A DNA stretch of 40,735 nucleotides. Source: Anaerolineaceae bacterium (lineage in GTDB: Bacteria; Chloroflexota; Anaerolineae; Anaerolineales; Anaerolineaceae). Each line of letters begins with the position of its first letter. Position 1 is the stretch's first letter. The DNA is taken from contig PABH01000032.1 in assembly GCA_002702705.1 (NCBI GenBank), positions 1 through 40,735 of the forward strand, written 5' to 3'. Under the pieces are notes generated by a model that saw only the letters and a list, made by a program, of their open reading frames with translations, had not been told where the DNA came from and ran no database searches. Positions 27,478 to 36,240 of the stretch are shown here, piece after piece. A program made the position numbers and the translations under genes.

Positions 27478-27861
27478 CTAAGAAACCATACGCCGGAGAA
27501 CCATCTTGATTTCTCCTTTTTCAGATTGTTCTTCGACCAGTGAAAAACCTTGGTTGGTAAGTTTATCCACTGTAGCATGGTAAGCATAACGCTGGGTGAG
27601 TTGCTCCATAAATTTTTTCTGAGAGATACCCTTTACACCAAACCAATCCGCGATGACCTGATATTGGTTTTTGTCCGTCTTTTTTAAACCAATGTCATAA
27701 CTGAAACGAAGTTTGATCTTAATATCAGCCTCGGTTTGTGTTCCGCCGAAAGCACGGATTTTTTGTTTTCCTGTTTCGTATTCATAGCCCAGATCTTTTA
27801 TGGCTGCTAATAAATATTTTTCTTCTACAAAGGTTGTGTTAATTCTTGAAAAATGAGACAT
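27478..27861 (-). CDS. DUF1257 family protein (Ycf35-like)
   Basis: A 127-residue protein beginning MSHFSRINTTFVEEKYLLAAIKDLGYEYE, the conserved N-terminus of DUF1257, known as Ycf35 in red-algal plastids and cyanobacteria. A central part (GGTQTEADIKIKLRFSYDIGL) and a C-terminal YHATVDKLTNQGFSLVEE segment match the family pattern. Function is unknown. It is 9 bp after the Hsp70-like gene and 8 bp before DUF2997. Its co-occurrence with a Ycf46-like ATPase here supports a common pathway for these conserved but uncharacterised proteins. Confidence 0.88.
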   Translation of the reverse strand: MSHFSRINTTFVEEKYLLAAIKDLGYEYETGKQKIRAFGGTQTEADIKIKLRFSYDIGLKKTDKNQYQVIADWFGVKGISQKKFMEQLTQRYAYHATVDKLTNQGFSLVEEQSEKGEIKMVLRRMVS

Positions 27862-27870
27862 ACTGAACCT

Positions 27871-29460
27871 CTATGATAGTTTTACAACGGGATAATCATG
27901 GAACATTAATTGATTCGTTTGAATATCCCTGGCAGTAATGGTTAATCGTTTGTTTTGATCTATTTTAAATTCTACCCGAAATCGGGCTTCACCTTTTTTA
28001 GCTGGAGGGGCAGCATTTAAAAATGTCTGTTGGTTTTCATTCATCCAGAATAATGAACGGTTTTCTTGTTCTTGGGCTGAGACCGGCATTACCCTGGCTG
28101 CGCCTGTTGGGTCAAATACCAATTCTACCTGATGAATATTTTGGTGAATTTCACCCATTTCAAAAATAGCGATGCCTAGTTTTTCTTGTCCATCATACGA
28201 GGCTTTTACTGTTAATGTGGATATCGCTTCCTGGGTGGGATAAGGGGTGCCGCGGTTTACCAAGACACGATAATCATAATCTTTTTTGGTCGGGTTTACA
28301 AAGCGGATTGCATAATCATGCTGAATATAATCAAAAAAATCGACTCCGGAGATAAATGATGCGGTACCAGCAGAGACAGCATCCAATGGCCGATGCGTAA
28401 ATACCAAATCCTTGCCAAAACGCTGTTTTAAAACGCGGATCACAGCTGGAATCTGGCTGCTTCCACCAACAAGCAGAACTGCAGCAATTTGATTTTCTCC
28501 GTATCCTTTTTCCAATGCCTGGTTCAAAGATGATTGAATAGCTCGATTGATTTCTGGAAAAAGATCATGTGAATCAAGGATATCCTCAAAGTTTTCGCGG
28601 GTATACGTCTCATGATAAACCGCGTTTGTAACAGGATTTGTTACATCAATTTCGGTTTGATTTTGATGGGTAAGGGTTTCTTTAACAGTTTCGCAAGCCA
28701 CCAAAATCTGGGTGCTTATCTGTCGAACATCCTCATCAAAATCATTTTTATTGATCCTTTTTAAAAAGTCTTGATAAATCCATTGATCAATGGTTGTACC
28801 ACCGATGTCCCGACCTGATTTACCTAAAACTCGGCAGCGTCTTCCAGAAAGGTTTATATCAGATTCCGTCATCAACACCACAGAACTATGCATGGTGCCG
28901 CCGCCAAAATCAAAGATGAGGTATACACTGTTCGGACGAATACTAGCGCCGTATCCTAAAGCAGCTGCACTAGGTTCATCAATCAATCGATAACGGGAGA
29001 ATCCCATTGAACTCGATACATTGGTCAACCAGGATTCATAATGTTCATATGCTTCAACTGGTGCTGAAAAACCAATTTCACTTTCTAAATCAGTATTCGT
29101 TTCTTGGAGGGCAAACGCTAATACGGTTTTTAAGAAATCTTCCCCAGCTTGTTGTGGCGTAATCAATTTGCCATGGATATTGATTTTCATCGTGCTGCGA
29201 GATGCGATATAACGTTTCATCCAACGGTAAGTATACCGGGATTGATATAGGTTTTTCTCAAATATTTGGTTGCCAATCCAAATTTTTCCATCATTCGTGT
29301 AGTGAATTAACGATGGAATCGTAGCAACTTTTTCACCATTTTGATTAAAAAAACGGTTAAAATCGGAAAGAATCAATGGAACTGCAGAACATGTATTTGA
29401 ATCCCAGGTGCTGATAACTGTATTGGATGTGCCAAAATCAATTGCAATATTATTCGCCAT
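27871..29460 (-). CDS. Hsp70-like ATPase
   Basis: A 529-residue protein of the Hsp70/DnaK actin-fold superfamily. Phosphate-1 (NNIAIDFGTSNTVISTWD, Asp8), phosphate-2 (VYLIFDFGGGTMHSSVVLM) and adenosine (AVLLVGGSSQIPAVIRVLKQRFG) motifs are intact, so it should bind ATP. After the ATPase domain (about residues 1-370) comes a beta-rich region (PTQEAISTLTVKASYDGQ, RFRVEFKIDQNKRLTITARD) like the substrate-binding sandwich, but there is no helical lid, making it shorter than DnaK. The ATG at 29460 directly before ANNIAIDFG is chosen; a longer frame upstream would overlap the previous gene further. It overlaps that gene by 11 bp. It is likely a dedicated chaperone for this operon rather than a general DnaK. 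Confidence 0.9.
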   Translation of the reverse strand: MANNIAIDFGTSNTVISTWDSNTCSAVPLILSDFNRFFNQNGEKVATIPSLIHYTNDGKIWIGNQIFEKNLYQSRYTYRWMKRYIASRSTMKINIHGKLITPQQAGEDFLKTVLAFALQETNTDLESEIGFSAPVEAYEHYESWLTNVSSSMGFSRYRLIDEPSAAALGYGASIRPNSVYLIFDFGGGTMHSSVVLMTESDINLSGRRCRVLGKSGRDIGGTTIDQWIYQDFLKRINKNDFDEDVRQISTQILVACETVKETLTHQNQTEIDVTNPVTNAVYHETYTRENFEDILDSHDLFPEINRAIQSSLNQALEKGYGENQIAAVLLVGGSSQIPAVIRVLKQRFGKDLVFTHRPLDAVSAGTASFISGVDFFDYIQHDYAIRFVNPTKKDYDYRVLVNRGTPYPTQEAISTLTVKASYDGQEKLGIAIFEMGEIHQNIHQVELVFDPTGAARVMPVSAQEQENRSLFWMNENQQTFLNAAPPAKKGEARFRVEFKIDQNKRLTITARDIQTNQLMFHDYPVVKLS

Positions 29461-32107
29461 AAACCTGCTCAAGTTCAATATCAAATTCACCGGGGGACAA
29501 TTCATCAATTGATGCCAGCTCAATATCAAATTTATACCGGTGTTCCAATAAACGATTACAGTATCGGATAATCGTTTCGGTGTTCTTTTCTAGATTTTTT
29601 TGATTTTCAATAAATTTTAACACAACCCACTGAGAATTTGAGATCTCGGAAATGGGGTTTTGTAAAAATTCTTTTATCTGGTTAGGCCTTAAATCCCATA
29701 ACACGGTCTCAGCTGTCTTGGTGCCGGTGGCAAATAAGGTTCGGTCTGGCGAAATTTGAAATGAGGTAAAGTTATTGGATACCTGATGATGAAGAGAGTT
29801 GATTTTTCCAAACAAATCAAAGCGGTATATTTCCCCATCTTTTCCAACTGCCATGAACTCATTTTCTACGGTTGTGTTTGTCAGTCCGATCAAATTGGAA
29901 GGGATTTGCTGAATTAATACCTGCTGATAGATTTTTTTATCGTGGTTATACTGGTTTAAAACGATTTGGCCATTATTTTGTCCAATTAAGATTTCTTTTG
30001 TTTGGGAAACAACTCTAATATCTCTTTCAACACTGGTACGCACAGCTGGATTTGATTGAACAAATTGGTATGGCTGATATTTAAATTCAGGTACCGAGAG
30101 CTCAATGCGAAACGTGTTAAATAAACTAAGGGTTTTGGTATCCGTGTGATAAAACGAGGCTCTTGGCCACCAACCTAATTTGGTTTCGTTCACAGCAGAT
30201 TTGGTATTGGGATTCCAGGCTACAATGCGTTTATCTTTGCCTGTGGTAATTAAAAGATCATTATGGATGGAATGAATGGACGTGATACTCCCTTGATGAA
30301 AACCGATCAAAGACAAACGCTGATCTGACCAGCGCCAAACATCACATAAATCCTGCCCATTTGTTTTTTCTCCAATGAACAATTGATCATTATCACTGTA
30401 GGTTAATAACCCGATTGAATGATTAAAACCTTTGATCAATTGTTCTGCTTTGCCTTGTTTATAATTCCATAATAAAACGGCGCGTTGATTGGTTGCCATC
30501 GCTAAAATTTTTTCTTGCCGGGCAAAAGCAACATCATTAATCCGACCACGAAAACGAAGTTTAGAGATAGGGATAGCAAACGGAATGTTATTGATGACAT
30601 CAGCAAGTGGAGGGGTCTGATCAGGCAGGTCCAGGTTTAATAATTGATGGTAGAGATCCCGTTCTGTGGGGTCCTGTGGTTCCCAATTATGGTTTCGTAA
30701 AATAGTAAAAATTGTCAAACTCAAATCAAGGTAAGTATTTTGACATAACTCCCACAGAGATGGCCAATTTTCATATTGTTGGAGTAGGAAAATAGATGTT
30801 TGAACTTCAGCATGGCTTAAAAATTTTTGCCGAGTCGATTGGTTATTTTGAATTAATATATTGGTAAATTGCGGCTTACCCGAGCGTTGTAATTTTGTTA
30901 AAATATTTCGTCTGGTTGAGTCATCAGCGTTGTAAAAATATACTGATAAAAATTGTTGGTTAAAGTCAATCAACTCATAATTTTGCCAGTCTTCCGCCAT
31001 AAAAAAAGCCATTGCTAATAAATCCTGGCGATTGGTTTTAAAATTTATTAATGGTAATAACGGTGTCAAAACAGCAGGCATTTCTGAAATGTAAAATTCC
31101 AAAAATGCAATTTGAGATTCTGGTAAGGATAAATTGGTCAGTAATAATTTAGCTTGATGATTAATTTCAATATCAGGGTCAGTTAAGAAATCAATTAAGA
31201 TTGATACTTTTTCAGGTGTAATTTTTACTCGATTTAGGTTTTTATTCAGTTTTAACCGGGTAAGAAGATATACGTTTTCAGGTGAACTGGCAGTATATTG
31301 GCATTGAACTAACAAATTTTCTAGTTGTTTATCTCGATTATCTGCCCATATTCCACAAAAAGCGTTGATACTCGATTGAGTGTCCAGGCTGCGTAACAAA
31401 AAACCTGCCATCTCCTGAAACCGGACCTCTTCATGTAAAAAAATTTTTACCAAATCACCGATCATCTCGTTGCTTTTTATTGATGGGTGATCCAAATCTT
31501 TGCGTAAAAAATAAATCAATATATTACTGCTGGGTGGAATGGGTGGTTTTATTTTACTTGTCTGAATGAGATTTTCCAATGAGGGATTTCTGGTTTTAAT
31601 CCATTTATCACAAATTTCTTGAAAAGCTCCTTGTTTGTTTACTGTTTTTAATAATTCAATGACCTGGTTTCTGACCTGTTCATCTGGGTCATTGAGATAA
31701 ACCCATAACATTTTAGTTAATGTTTCGTCTGGTTTTGTTAAATTTTCTGTTCTTGATAAAACTAAACGGCTGAAAAGCCAGGGAATAGGGCTACGATTAC
31801 TACCAGGGCGATTTAAATGTTTTAGCTGATAACCGAGTGATTCGTTTCTTGTTTCGTAATAAACATCCCAAAGTTGGTCACGGCCTGATTTTGTGATCAC
31901 CCAACGAACCCAGCTGTATAGGCGTTCGATGGATGAGGTTGATGGAAATTCATTTAAACGGAGTATGAAAGTTCGAATGGCGGAAGAAAAACCAACGTTG
32001 GTTAATCCGACCAAAATCATACATACGATTTGGTTTTGGAGTTTAACTAAAAAATGATTTTCAGGATCGATCCAACGGGATAAAAACGCGAATGAATTAT
32101 ATTTCAA
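29450..32107 (-). CDS. HEAT-like/WD40 protein of the Ycf46/DUF1257 operon
   Basis: An 885-residue protein. Residues about 1-500 are a helical solenoid with repeated pairs such as MLWVYLNDPDEQVRNQVIEL and ILIDFLTDPDIEINHQAKLL, typical of HEAT-like repeats. Residues about 515-820 form a WD40-like propeller (ILAMATNQRAVLLWNYKQG, LLITTGKDKRIVAWNPN, LFATGTKTAETVLWDLRPN). The C-terminal 60 residues end near GEFDIELE and match the end of the other WD40 protein of the operon. The start is a TTG with AAAGG upstream; an ATG 30 codons on is a less likely alternative. It follows the AAA+ gene by 22 bp. A scaffold that gathers clients for the ATPase and Hsp70-like protein is a reasonable guess. Confidence 0.85.
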   Translation of the reverse strand: MKYNSFAFLSRWIDPENHFLVKLQNQIVCMILVGLTNVGFSSAIRTFILRLNEFPSTSSIERLYSWVRWVITKSGRDQLWDVYYETRNESLGYQLKHLNRPGSNRSPIPWLFSRLVLSRTENLTKPDETLTKMLWVYLNDPDEQVRNQVIELLKTVNKQGAFQEICDKWIKTRNPSLENLIQTSKIKPPIPPSSNILIYFLRKDLDHPSIKSNEMIGDLVKIFLHEEVRFQEMAGFLLRSLDTQSSINAFCGIWADNRDKQLENLLVQCQYTASSPENVYLLTRLKLNKNLNRVKITPEKVSILIDFLTDPDIEINHQAKLLLTNLSLPESQIAFLEFYISEMPAVLTPLLPLINFKTNRQDLLAMAFFMAEDWQNYELIDFNQQFLSVYFYNADDSTRRNILTKLQRSGKPQFTNILIQNNQSTRQKFLSHAEVQTSIFLLQQYENWPSLWELCQNTYLDLSLTIFTILRNHNWEPQDPTERDLYHQLLNLDLPDQTPPLADVINNIPFAIPISKLRFRGRINDVAFARQEKILAMATNQRAVLLWNYKQGKAEQLIKGFNHSIGLLTYSDNDQLFIGEKTNGQDLCDVWRWSDQRLSLIGFHQGSITSIHSIHNDLLITTGKDKRIVAWNPNTKSAVNETKLGWWPRASFYHTDTKTLSLFNTFRIELSVPEFKYQPYQFVQSNPAVRTSVERDIRVVSQTKEILIGQNNGQIVLNQYNHDKKIYQQVLIQQIPSNLIGLTNTTVENEFMAVGKDGEIYRFDLFGKINSLHHQVSNNFTSFQISPDRTLFATGTKTAETVLWDLRPNQIKEFLQNPISEISNSQWVVLKFIENQKNLEKNTETIIRYCNRLLEHRYKFDIELASIDELSPGEFDIELEQVYGE

Positions 32108-32129
32108 AACAGGCCTTTGTTATGGAAAA

Positions 32130-33668
32130 CTAATCTTGTTTACGAATGTCTAATTGGATTTGCACAAATTTGTTTTCGGCTTCCGTGGTTTCCATAAAGG
32201 AAGCGGATTGAGCTCGTCCTTCACGCAGCCAATTTCGAAGGGCGGTAACAGTTTCTTTTTGAGAAATGGATAACGGAACTTGTTTCTTAAGCGCAGCTCG
32301 AATATCCAATGTATTAAATTCGCGTTGATTGTCATTAAATCCAGTGTACATCGCATCAATAATCGCCTGTTCAATTTCAGCACCAACATAACCCTCCGCT
32401 TCATCCGCTAATCGATCCAAGTCGTAATCTTGCGGGTGGCGGTTGCGTTTATGGAGGTGTACATTAAAAATTTCTTTACGTTCTTCGTGGGTTGGTAAAT
32501 CGAGGAAAAAAATCTCGTCAAATCGACCTTTCCGTAATAATTCCGGAGGTAGGCTGGCAATATTGTTTGCTGTGGCAACCACAAAACATGGAGCTGTTTT
32601 TTCCTGCATCCAGGTCAGGATGGTGCCAAACACACGCATGCTTGTGCCGCCGTCTAACCCGCCTTGAGAAAATGCTTTTTCCATTTCATCAATCCAAACA
32701 ATACAAGGCGCGATTGTCTCGGCTAACTTGAGGGCTTTTCGGGTTCGTTCTTCGGATTCTCCAACCAATGATCCAAATAAAGCGCCCACATCTAATCGCA
32801 TTAAGGGAAGGTGCCATAATCCGCCAATCATTTTCGCGGTTAGGCTTTTACCTGTTCCGGGAATACCGATCAATGCGATTCCTTTTGGAGCCGGCAAGCC
32901 ATAGTTTCTTGCTTCTTGGGTGAAGGCTTTTTCTCGAAGATGGAGCCAGGTTTTTAACATGCCCAAACCACCCACATCCGCTAAATTTTCAGTAACTGCG
33001 TAATACTCCAACGCTTCATTTTCCCGGATGATTTGTTTTTTCTCCTGGGTGATTAAATCAATATCACGTTCATCAAGCTGACCATCTTTCACGATTGCTT
33101 TGGCAAAAACACGCTGTGCCTGAGCAGAGGTTAACCCAACTGCCGCCTGTACGATTTTTTCCTTTCCAAGGTCAGTCAGGTTTACCTTTACGCCGCTCGT
33201 ACTTGTGAGGTTATCCAACACAGTTGTCAGTTCATCTTGTTTTGGGAGAGGAAAATCAATCGTAACCACTTCATCTTTTAATTCTGGTGGAATAGCAGAA
33301 GAGGTGGTTGTGATCAGTATTGATTTTTTTGTATATTTCAGTTTTTGACTCAAACTGCGTAATTTTCTTTTAACTTGTGGGTTACTCCACAACTCATGAA
33401 AGTCCTTCAGGATAAATAAACCACTGGTTAATTCGCTTTTATCGATTGCTTCAAGTGCAGAAATAGGATCTTTTGCCGTAGGAGGAGCGGCCGTGCTTAT
33501 TGTTAACCATGAAAAACCCTCTGCGATATCCCAAGTTAATGCAGGACGTTTGGTTGTCTCACAAACACTAAGTACTGTGTTGAGCGCGCGTTCTTCTTCT
33601 TGCGTGACAATTACCATTAGGGTAAACCTGGCACGTAAGTATATGTCGAGATGATCAATAATGTCCAT
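32130..33668 (-). CDS. Ycf46-like AAA+ ATPase
   Basis: A 512-residue AAA+ ATPase and first gene of the operon. The N-terminal 200 residues are a degenerate NTPase-like domain (no Walker A) typical of Ycf46, starting MDIIDHLDIYLRARFTLMVIVTQEE. The C-terminal AAA core has Walker A GIPGTGKS (residues 268-275), Walker B CIVWIDEME (Asp327, Glu328), sensor 1 ATANN and the arginine-finger region LLRKGRFDE. The substrate-facing loop contains GSLVGESEERTRKAL. Ycf46 is conserved in cyanobacteria and red plastids; work there links it to stress or CO2/photosynthesis responses, but the mechanism is unknown. RBS AGGAGG. A promoter with an operator-like repeat lies upstream. Confidence 0.92.
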   Translation of the reverse strand: MDIIDHLDIYLRARFTLMVIVTQEEERALNTVLSVCETTKRPALTWDIAEGFSWLTISTAAPPTAKDPISALEAIDKSELTSGLFILKDFHELWSNPQVKRKLRSLSQKLKYTKKSILITTTSSAIPPELKDEVVTIDFPLPKQDELTTVLDNLTSTSGVKVNLTDLGKEKIVQAAVGLTSAQAQRVFAKAIVKDGQLDERDIDLITQEKKQIIRENEALEYYAVTENLADVGGLGMLKTWLHLREKAFTQEARNYGLPAPKGIALIGIPGTGKSLTAKMIGGLWHLPLMRLDVGALFGSLVGESEERTRKALKLAETIAPCIVWIDEMEKAFSQGGLDGGTSMRVFGTILTWMQEKTAPCFVVATANNIASLPPELLRKGRFDEIFFLDLPTHEERKEIFNVHLHKRNRHPQDYDLDRLADEAEGYVGAEIEQAIIDAMYTGFNDNQREFNTLDIRAALKKQVPLSISQKETVTALRNWLREGRAQSASFMETTEAENKFVQIQLDIRKQD

Positions 33669-33698
33669 AAAGCGCCTCCTAGCAGAGAATTCCTATTT

Positions 33699-33726
33699 AT
33701 TCTACTATTTAATGCCTAAATGTCAT
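33699..33726 (-). promoter_or_regulatory. Promoter of the seven-gene Ycf46/DUF1257 operon
   Basis: On the minus strand, ATGACA (33721-33726) and TAGAAT (33699-33704) are separated by 16 bp, each one mismatch from the sigma-70 consensus. The start codon of the AAA+ gene is about 30 bp downstream. The -35 box lies inside the inverted repeat 33718-33742. Confidence 0.65.
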
Positions 33727-33742
33727 TTTAGTGGTGACATTT
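33718..33742. promoter_or_regulatory. Operator-like inverted repeat in the divergent intergenic region
   Basis: Perfect arms aaatgtca (33718-33725) and tgacattt (33735-33742) with a 9-bp spacer. A related ggtgac half site follows at 33755-33760. It overlaps the -35 box of the minus-strand operon and is about 105 bp upstream of the aldehyde oxidoreductase start, so a bound repressor could affect the operon and possibly both directions. No regulator gene is adjacent. Confidence 0.55.
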
Positions 33743-33846
33743 ATCATCGTGAACGGTGACCTTCCATCAATGGGGAAAGCTAATCTACTTATTATAATTT
33801 ATATAAGCGTGTCGTTATTCAATTTTAATACAGGAGTTCATATCAA

Positions 33847-36009
33847 ATGACAATTGTTACGCTAGATCAGATTCGAGATTCACACAAAGTGCTTGCAGAA
33901 TATCCCTACGAGTTGAGAAAAGTTGAACGGGGTTATGCAAATCGGACCTTGTATGTTAATGTCAGTACCAATCAAATCCAAAGCAAACCTGTGACCCAGG
34001 AGATGAAGGACATTTTCACGGGCGGTAAAGGATTTTGCTTGTGGTTGTTATGGAATGGAATTAAAGATACCACCCAATGGAATGATCCGGAAAATGAATT
34101 GGTTCTTTCGGCAGGACCGATTGCCGGAATAACTGCTTATCCGGGCTCGGGAAAAGTAACGGTTACAACCATCTCCCCTTTAACCAAATCAATTATTGAC
34201 AGTAATGGTGGTGGGCATTTTGGTCCTCTATTAAAATTTGCCGGATGGGATGCCCTGGAAATTCAGGGAAAATCTGATCGGGAAGTAATCATTTTTATCG
34301 ATGGTGATGAAGGTGTGGTGCGAATTGAAGACGCCCCGCTTGATCCGGTAGATACGCACTTGATTGGTAGTTTATTAACTGATTTGTATGCCAAAGATGA
34401 AAAAGATAAAAGTAGTATCTCAGTTATTTCCGTGGGGCAGGCTGCCGATTATGTGCCAATGTGCGGTTTAAATATTAGTTATTGGGATAAAAAACGAAAA
34501 GAAGTACGCATAAAACAGGCTGCACGTGGTGGTGCCGGAACGGTACTGCGTGATAAAAATATCAAAGCGATTGTCGTTCGGTACAGCGAATTAAGCGGTG
34601 ATAGTAATGGTGTTGCAAATATGCAGCTATTACGGGATGCTGGTAGTCGAATTAAAAAGGAAATTTCCAATTTTGATGCATCACAAAATGATATGCGTGG
34701 AACTGGTACCCCATATCTGGTAGAAATTATGAACCAGTTTGATTTATTACCAACCCACAATTTCCAATTTGGATCGCATAAAGATGCATATAAAATCGCA
34801 GGAGACATCTGGAAGAATCGTTTTGACCACAGCGGTCCGGATGGCTGCTGGTATGGATGCACCATGTCATGTGCACATGGGGTGCCGCATTTTCATTTAC
34901 AGACCGGTCCTTACAAAGGAGAGACAGTATTTGTCGATGGCCCTGAATATGAGACCTTAGGTGGACTAGGTTCTAATATTGGCGTTTTTAATCCAAATGC
35001 TGTGTTGGAAATCAATTTTTATGCTGACACTTACGGGATTGATACCATTTCACTTGGTAATTCGATTGCTTTTGCAATGGATTGGTATGAACGGGGAGTA
35101 TTAACCAAAGAGATTACGGGTGGCTTGGAATTAACCTGGGGTAATGCAGATGCAGCGCTTACTTTGATTCACCAGATGGCAAAAGGTGAAGGTTTTGGGG
35201 TTATTGTTGGACAAGGTGTTCGTGAAATGCGACGTGTTTTTGAAGAAGAATATGGAGCTGACCCTCAAGTTTTAAAGGACACTGGTATGGAAGTGAAAGG
35301 CATGGAAATTGCCGAGTATATTTCTAAAGAATCACTGGCACAGCAAGGTGGATTTGCTTTGGCATCCAAGGGCGCCCAGCATGATGAAGCCTGGTTGATT
35401 TTTATGGAAATGGTTCACAAACAATTACCAACTTTTGAAGCAAAAGCGGAGGCCCTGCATTATTTCCCAATGTGGCGTACATGGTTTGCACTGCATGGTC
35501 TTTGTAAACTGCCATGGAATGATATTATTCCGGAAAGTAATAAAACCGCAGCTGAGCCAGCAAAGGTGCCAGAACATCTGGAAAATTACACCTGGTTGTA
35601 TGAAGGTGTTTTAGGGAAAAAGATTACACCCGATGAGATTATCACCCAATCTGAACGGGTTTACAATTTCCAACGTATTTTTAACCTGCGGGTTGGCTAT
35701 GGCACGCGTGAATATGATTACCCTCCATATCGTGCAATGGGCCCAGTGACTGTTAAGGAGTATGAGTCCAGAGCAGAGAGATATGATCAGGAACTGAAGG
35801 AAACGGTTGGTCTGGATATAACCGGTATGACGGTAGAAGATAAAATCAAAGCGTTAAGAACGTATCGTGAAGATCGTTATGATCAATTGGTCGATGCAGT
35901 TTATAAACGTCGCGGCTGGACAAAAAATGGTATTCCTACCTTGGAGCATGTTAAAGCGTTGGGGATTGATTTCCCCGATGTGGTGGCGTTGATCTCCAAA
36001 CACCAGTAA
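33847..36009 (+). CDS. Aldehyde:ferredoxin oxidoreductase family protein (tungsto-enzyme)
   Basis: A 720-residue enzyme of the AOR family, which oxidises aldehydes to carboxylates with ferredoxin using a bis-pyranopterin tungsten cofactor and one 4Fe-4S cluster. The N-terminal domain shows LSAGPIAGITAYPGSGKVTVTTISPLTKSII, SNGGGHFGPLLKFAGWDALEIQGK and RGGAGTVLRDKNIKAIVV, the pterin-binding fold. The cluster ligands lie in DGCWYGCTMSCAHG plus a distal Cys in HGLCKLPWND. The spacing is CX3CX3C rather than the CX2CX3C of Pyrococcus AOR, so it belongs to a variant branch. It is cytosolic, with no signal peptide. RBS CAGGAG. It is divergent from the Ycf46-type operon with 178 bp between the starts. 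Confidence 0.9.
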   Translation: MTIVTLDQIRDSHKVLAEYPYELRKVERGYANRTLYVNVSTNQIQSKPVTQEMKDIFTGGKGFCLWLLWNGIKDTTQWNDPENELVLSAGPIAGITAYPGSGKVTVTTISPLTKSIIDSNGGGHFGPLLKFAGWDALEIQGKSDREVIIFIDGDEGVVRIEDAPLDPVDTHLIGSLLTDLYAKDEKDKSSISVISVGQAADYVPMCGLNISYWDKKRKEVRIKQAARGGAGTVLRDKNIKAIVVRYSELSGDSNGVANMQLLRDAGSRIKKEISNFDASQNDMRGTGTPYLVEIMNQFDLLPTHNFQFGSHKDAYKIAGDIWKNRFDHSGPDGCWYGCTMSCAHGVPHFHLQTGPYKGETVFVDGPEYETLGGLGSNIGVFNPNAVLEINFYADTYGIDTISLGNSIAFAMDWYERGVLTKEITGGLELTWGNADAALTLIHQMAKGEGFGVIVGQGVREMRRVFEEEYGADPQVLKDTGMEVKGMEIAEYISKESLAQQGGFALASKGAQHDEAWLIFMEMVHKQLPTFEAKAEALHYFPMWRTWFALHGLCKLPWNDIIPESNKTAAEPAKVPEHLENYTWLYEGVLGKKITPDEIITQSERVYNFQRIFNLRVGYGTREYDYPPYRAMGPVTVKEYESRAERYDQELKETVGLDITGMTVEDKIKALRTYREDRYDQLVDAVYKRRGWTKNGIPTLEHVKALGIDFPDVVALISKHQ

Positions 36010-36124
36010 GGTAAAAGTTAATAACGAAAAGTGAATAATGATAGCTCTACGCGAGGTGAGCTTCAAGGTTCCCAGAATAAAAATCTGACTTTTCATAAGT
36101 TGGAGCATTTTTGGCAAAATTTTA

Positions 36125-36158
36125 TAATAAAGGTTGGTTGAAAAACTGGCCTTTATTA
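36125..36158 (+). terminator. Hairpin after the aldehyde oxidoreductase gene
   Basis: taataaagg (36125-36133) and cctttatta (36150-36158) form a 9-bp stem with a 16-nt loop, but no strong T-run follows. It may terminate transcription. The rest of 36010-36240 is AT-rich with no recognisable gene. Confidence 0.4.
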
Positions 36159-36240
36159 AAATTAACCACGAAGGGTTTAAAGCACACAAAGGGAGGGAAA
36201 AGAAAATCAAAATTTATTATAAAATTGATATGGAGCGAAT

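Noticed and set aside
29461-29529. N-terminal extension of the Hsp70-like protein to 29529
   Set aside because: The extra 23 residues lie wholly within the end of the preceding gene and come before the conserved ANNIAIDFGTSN start; the ATG at 29460 suffices.
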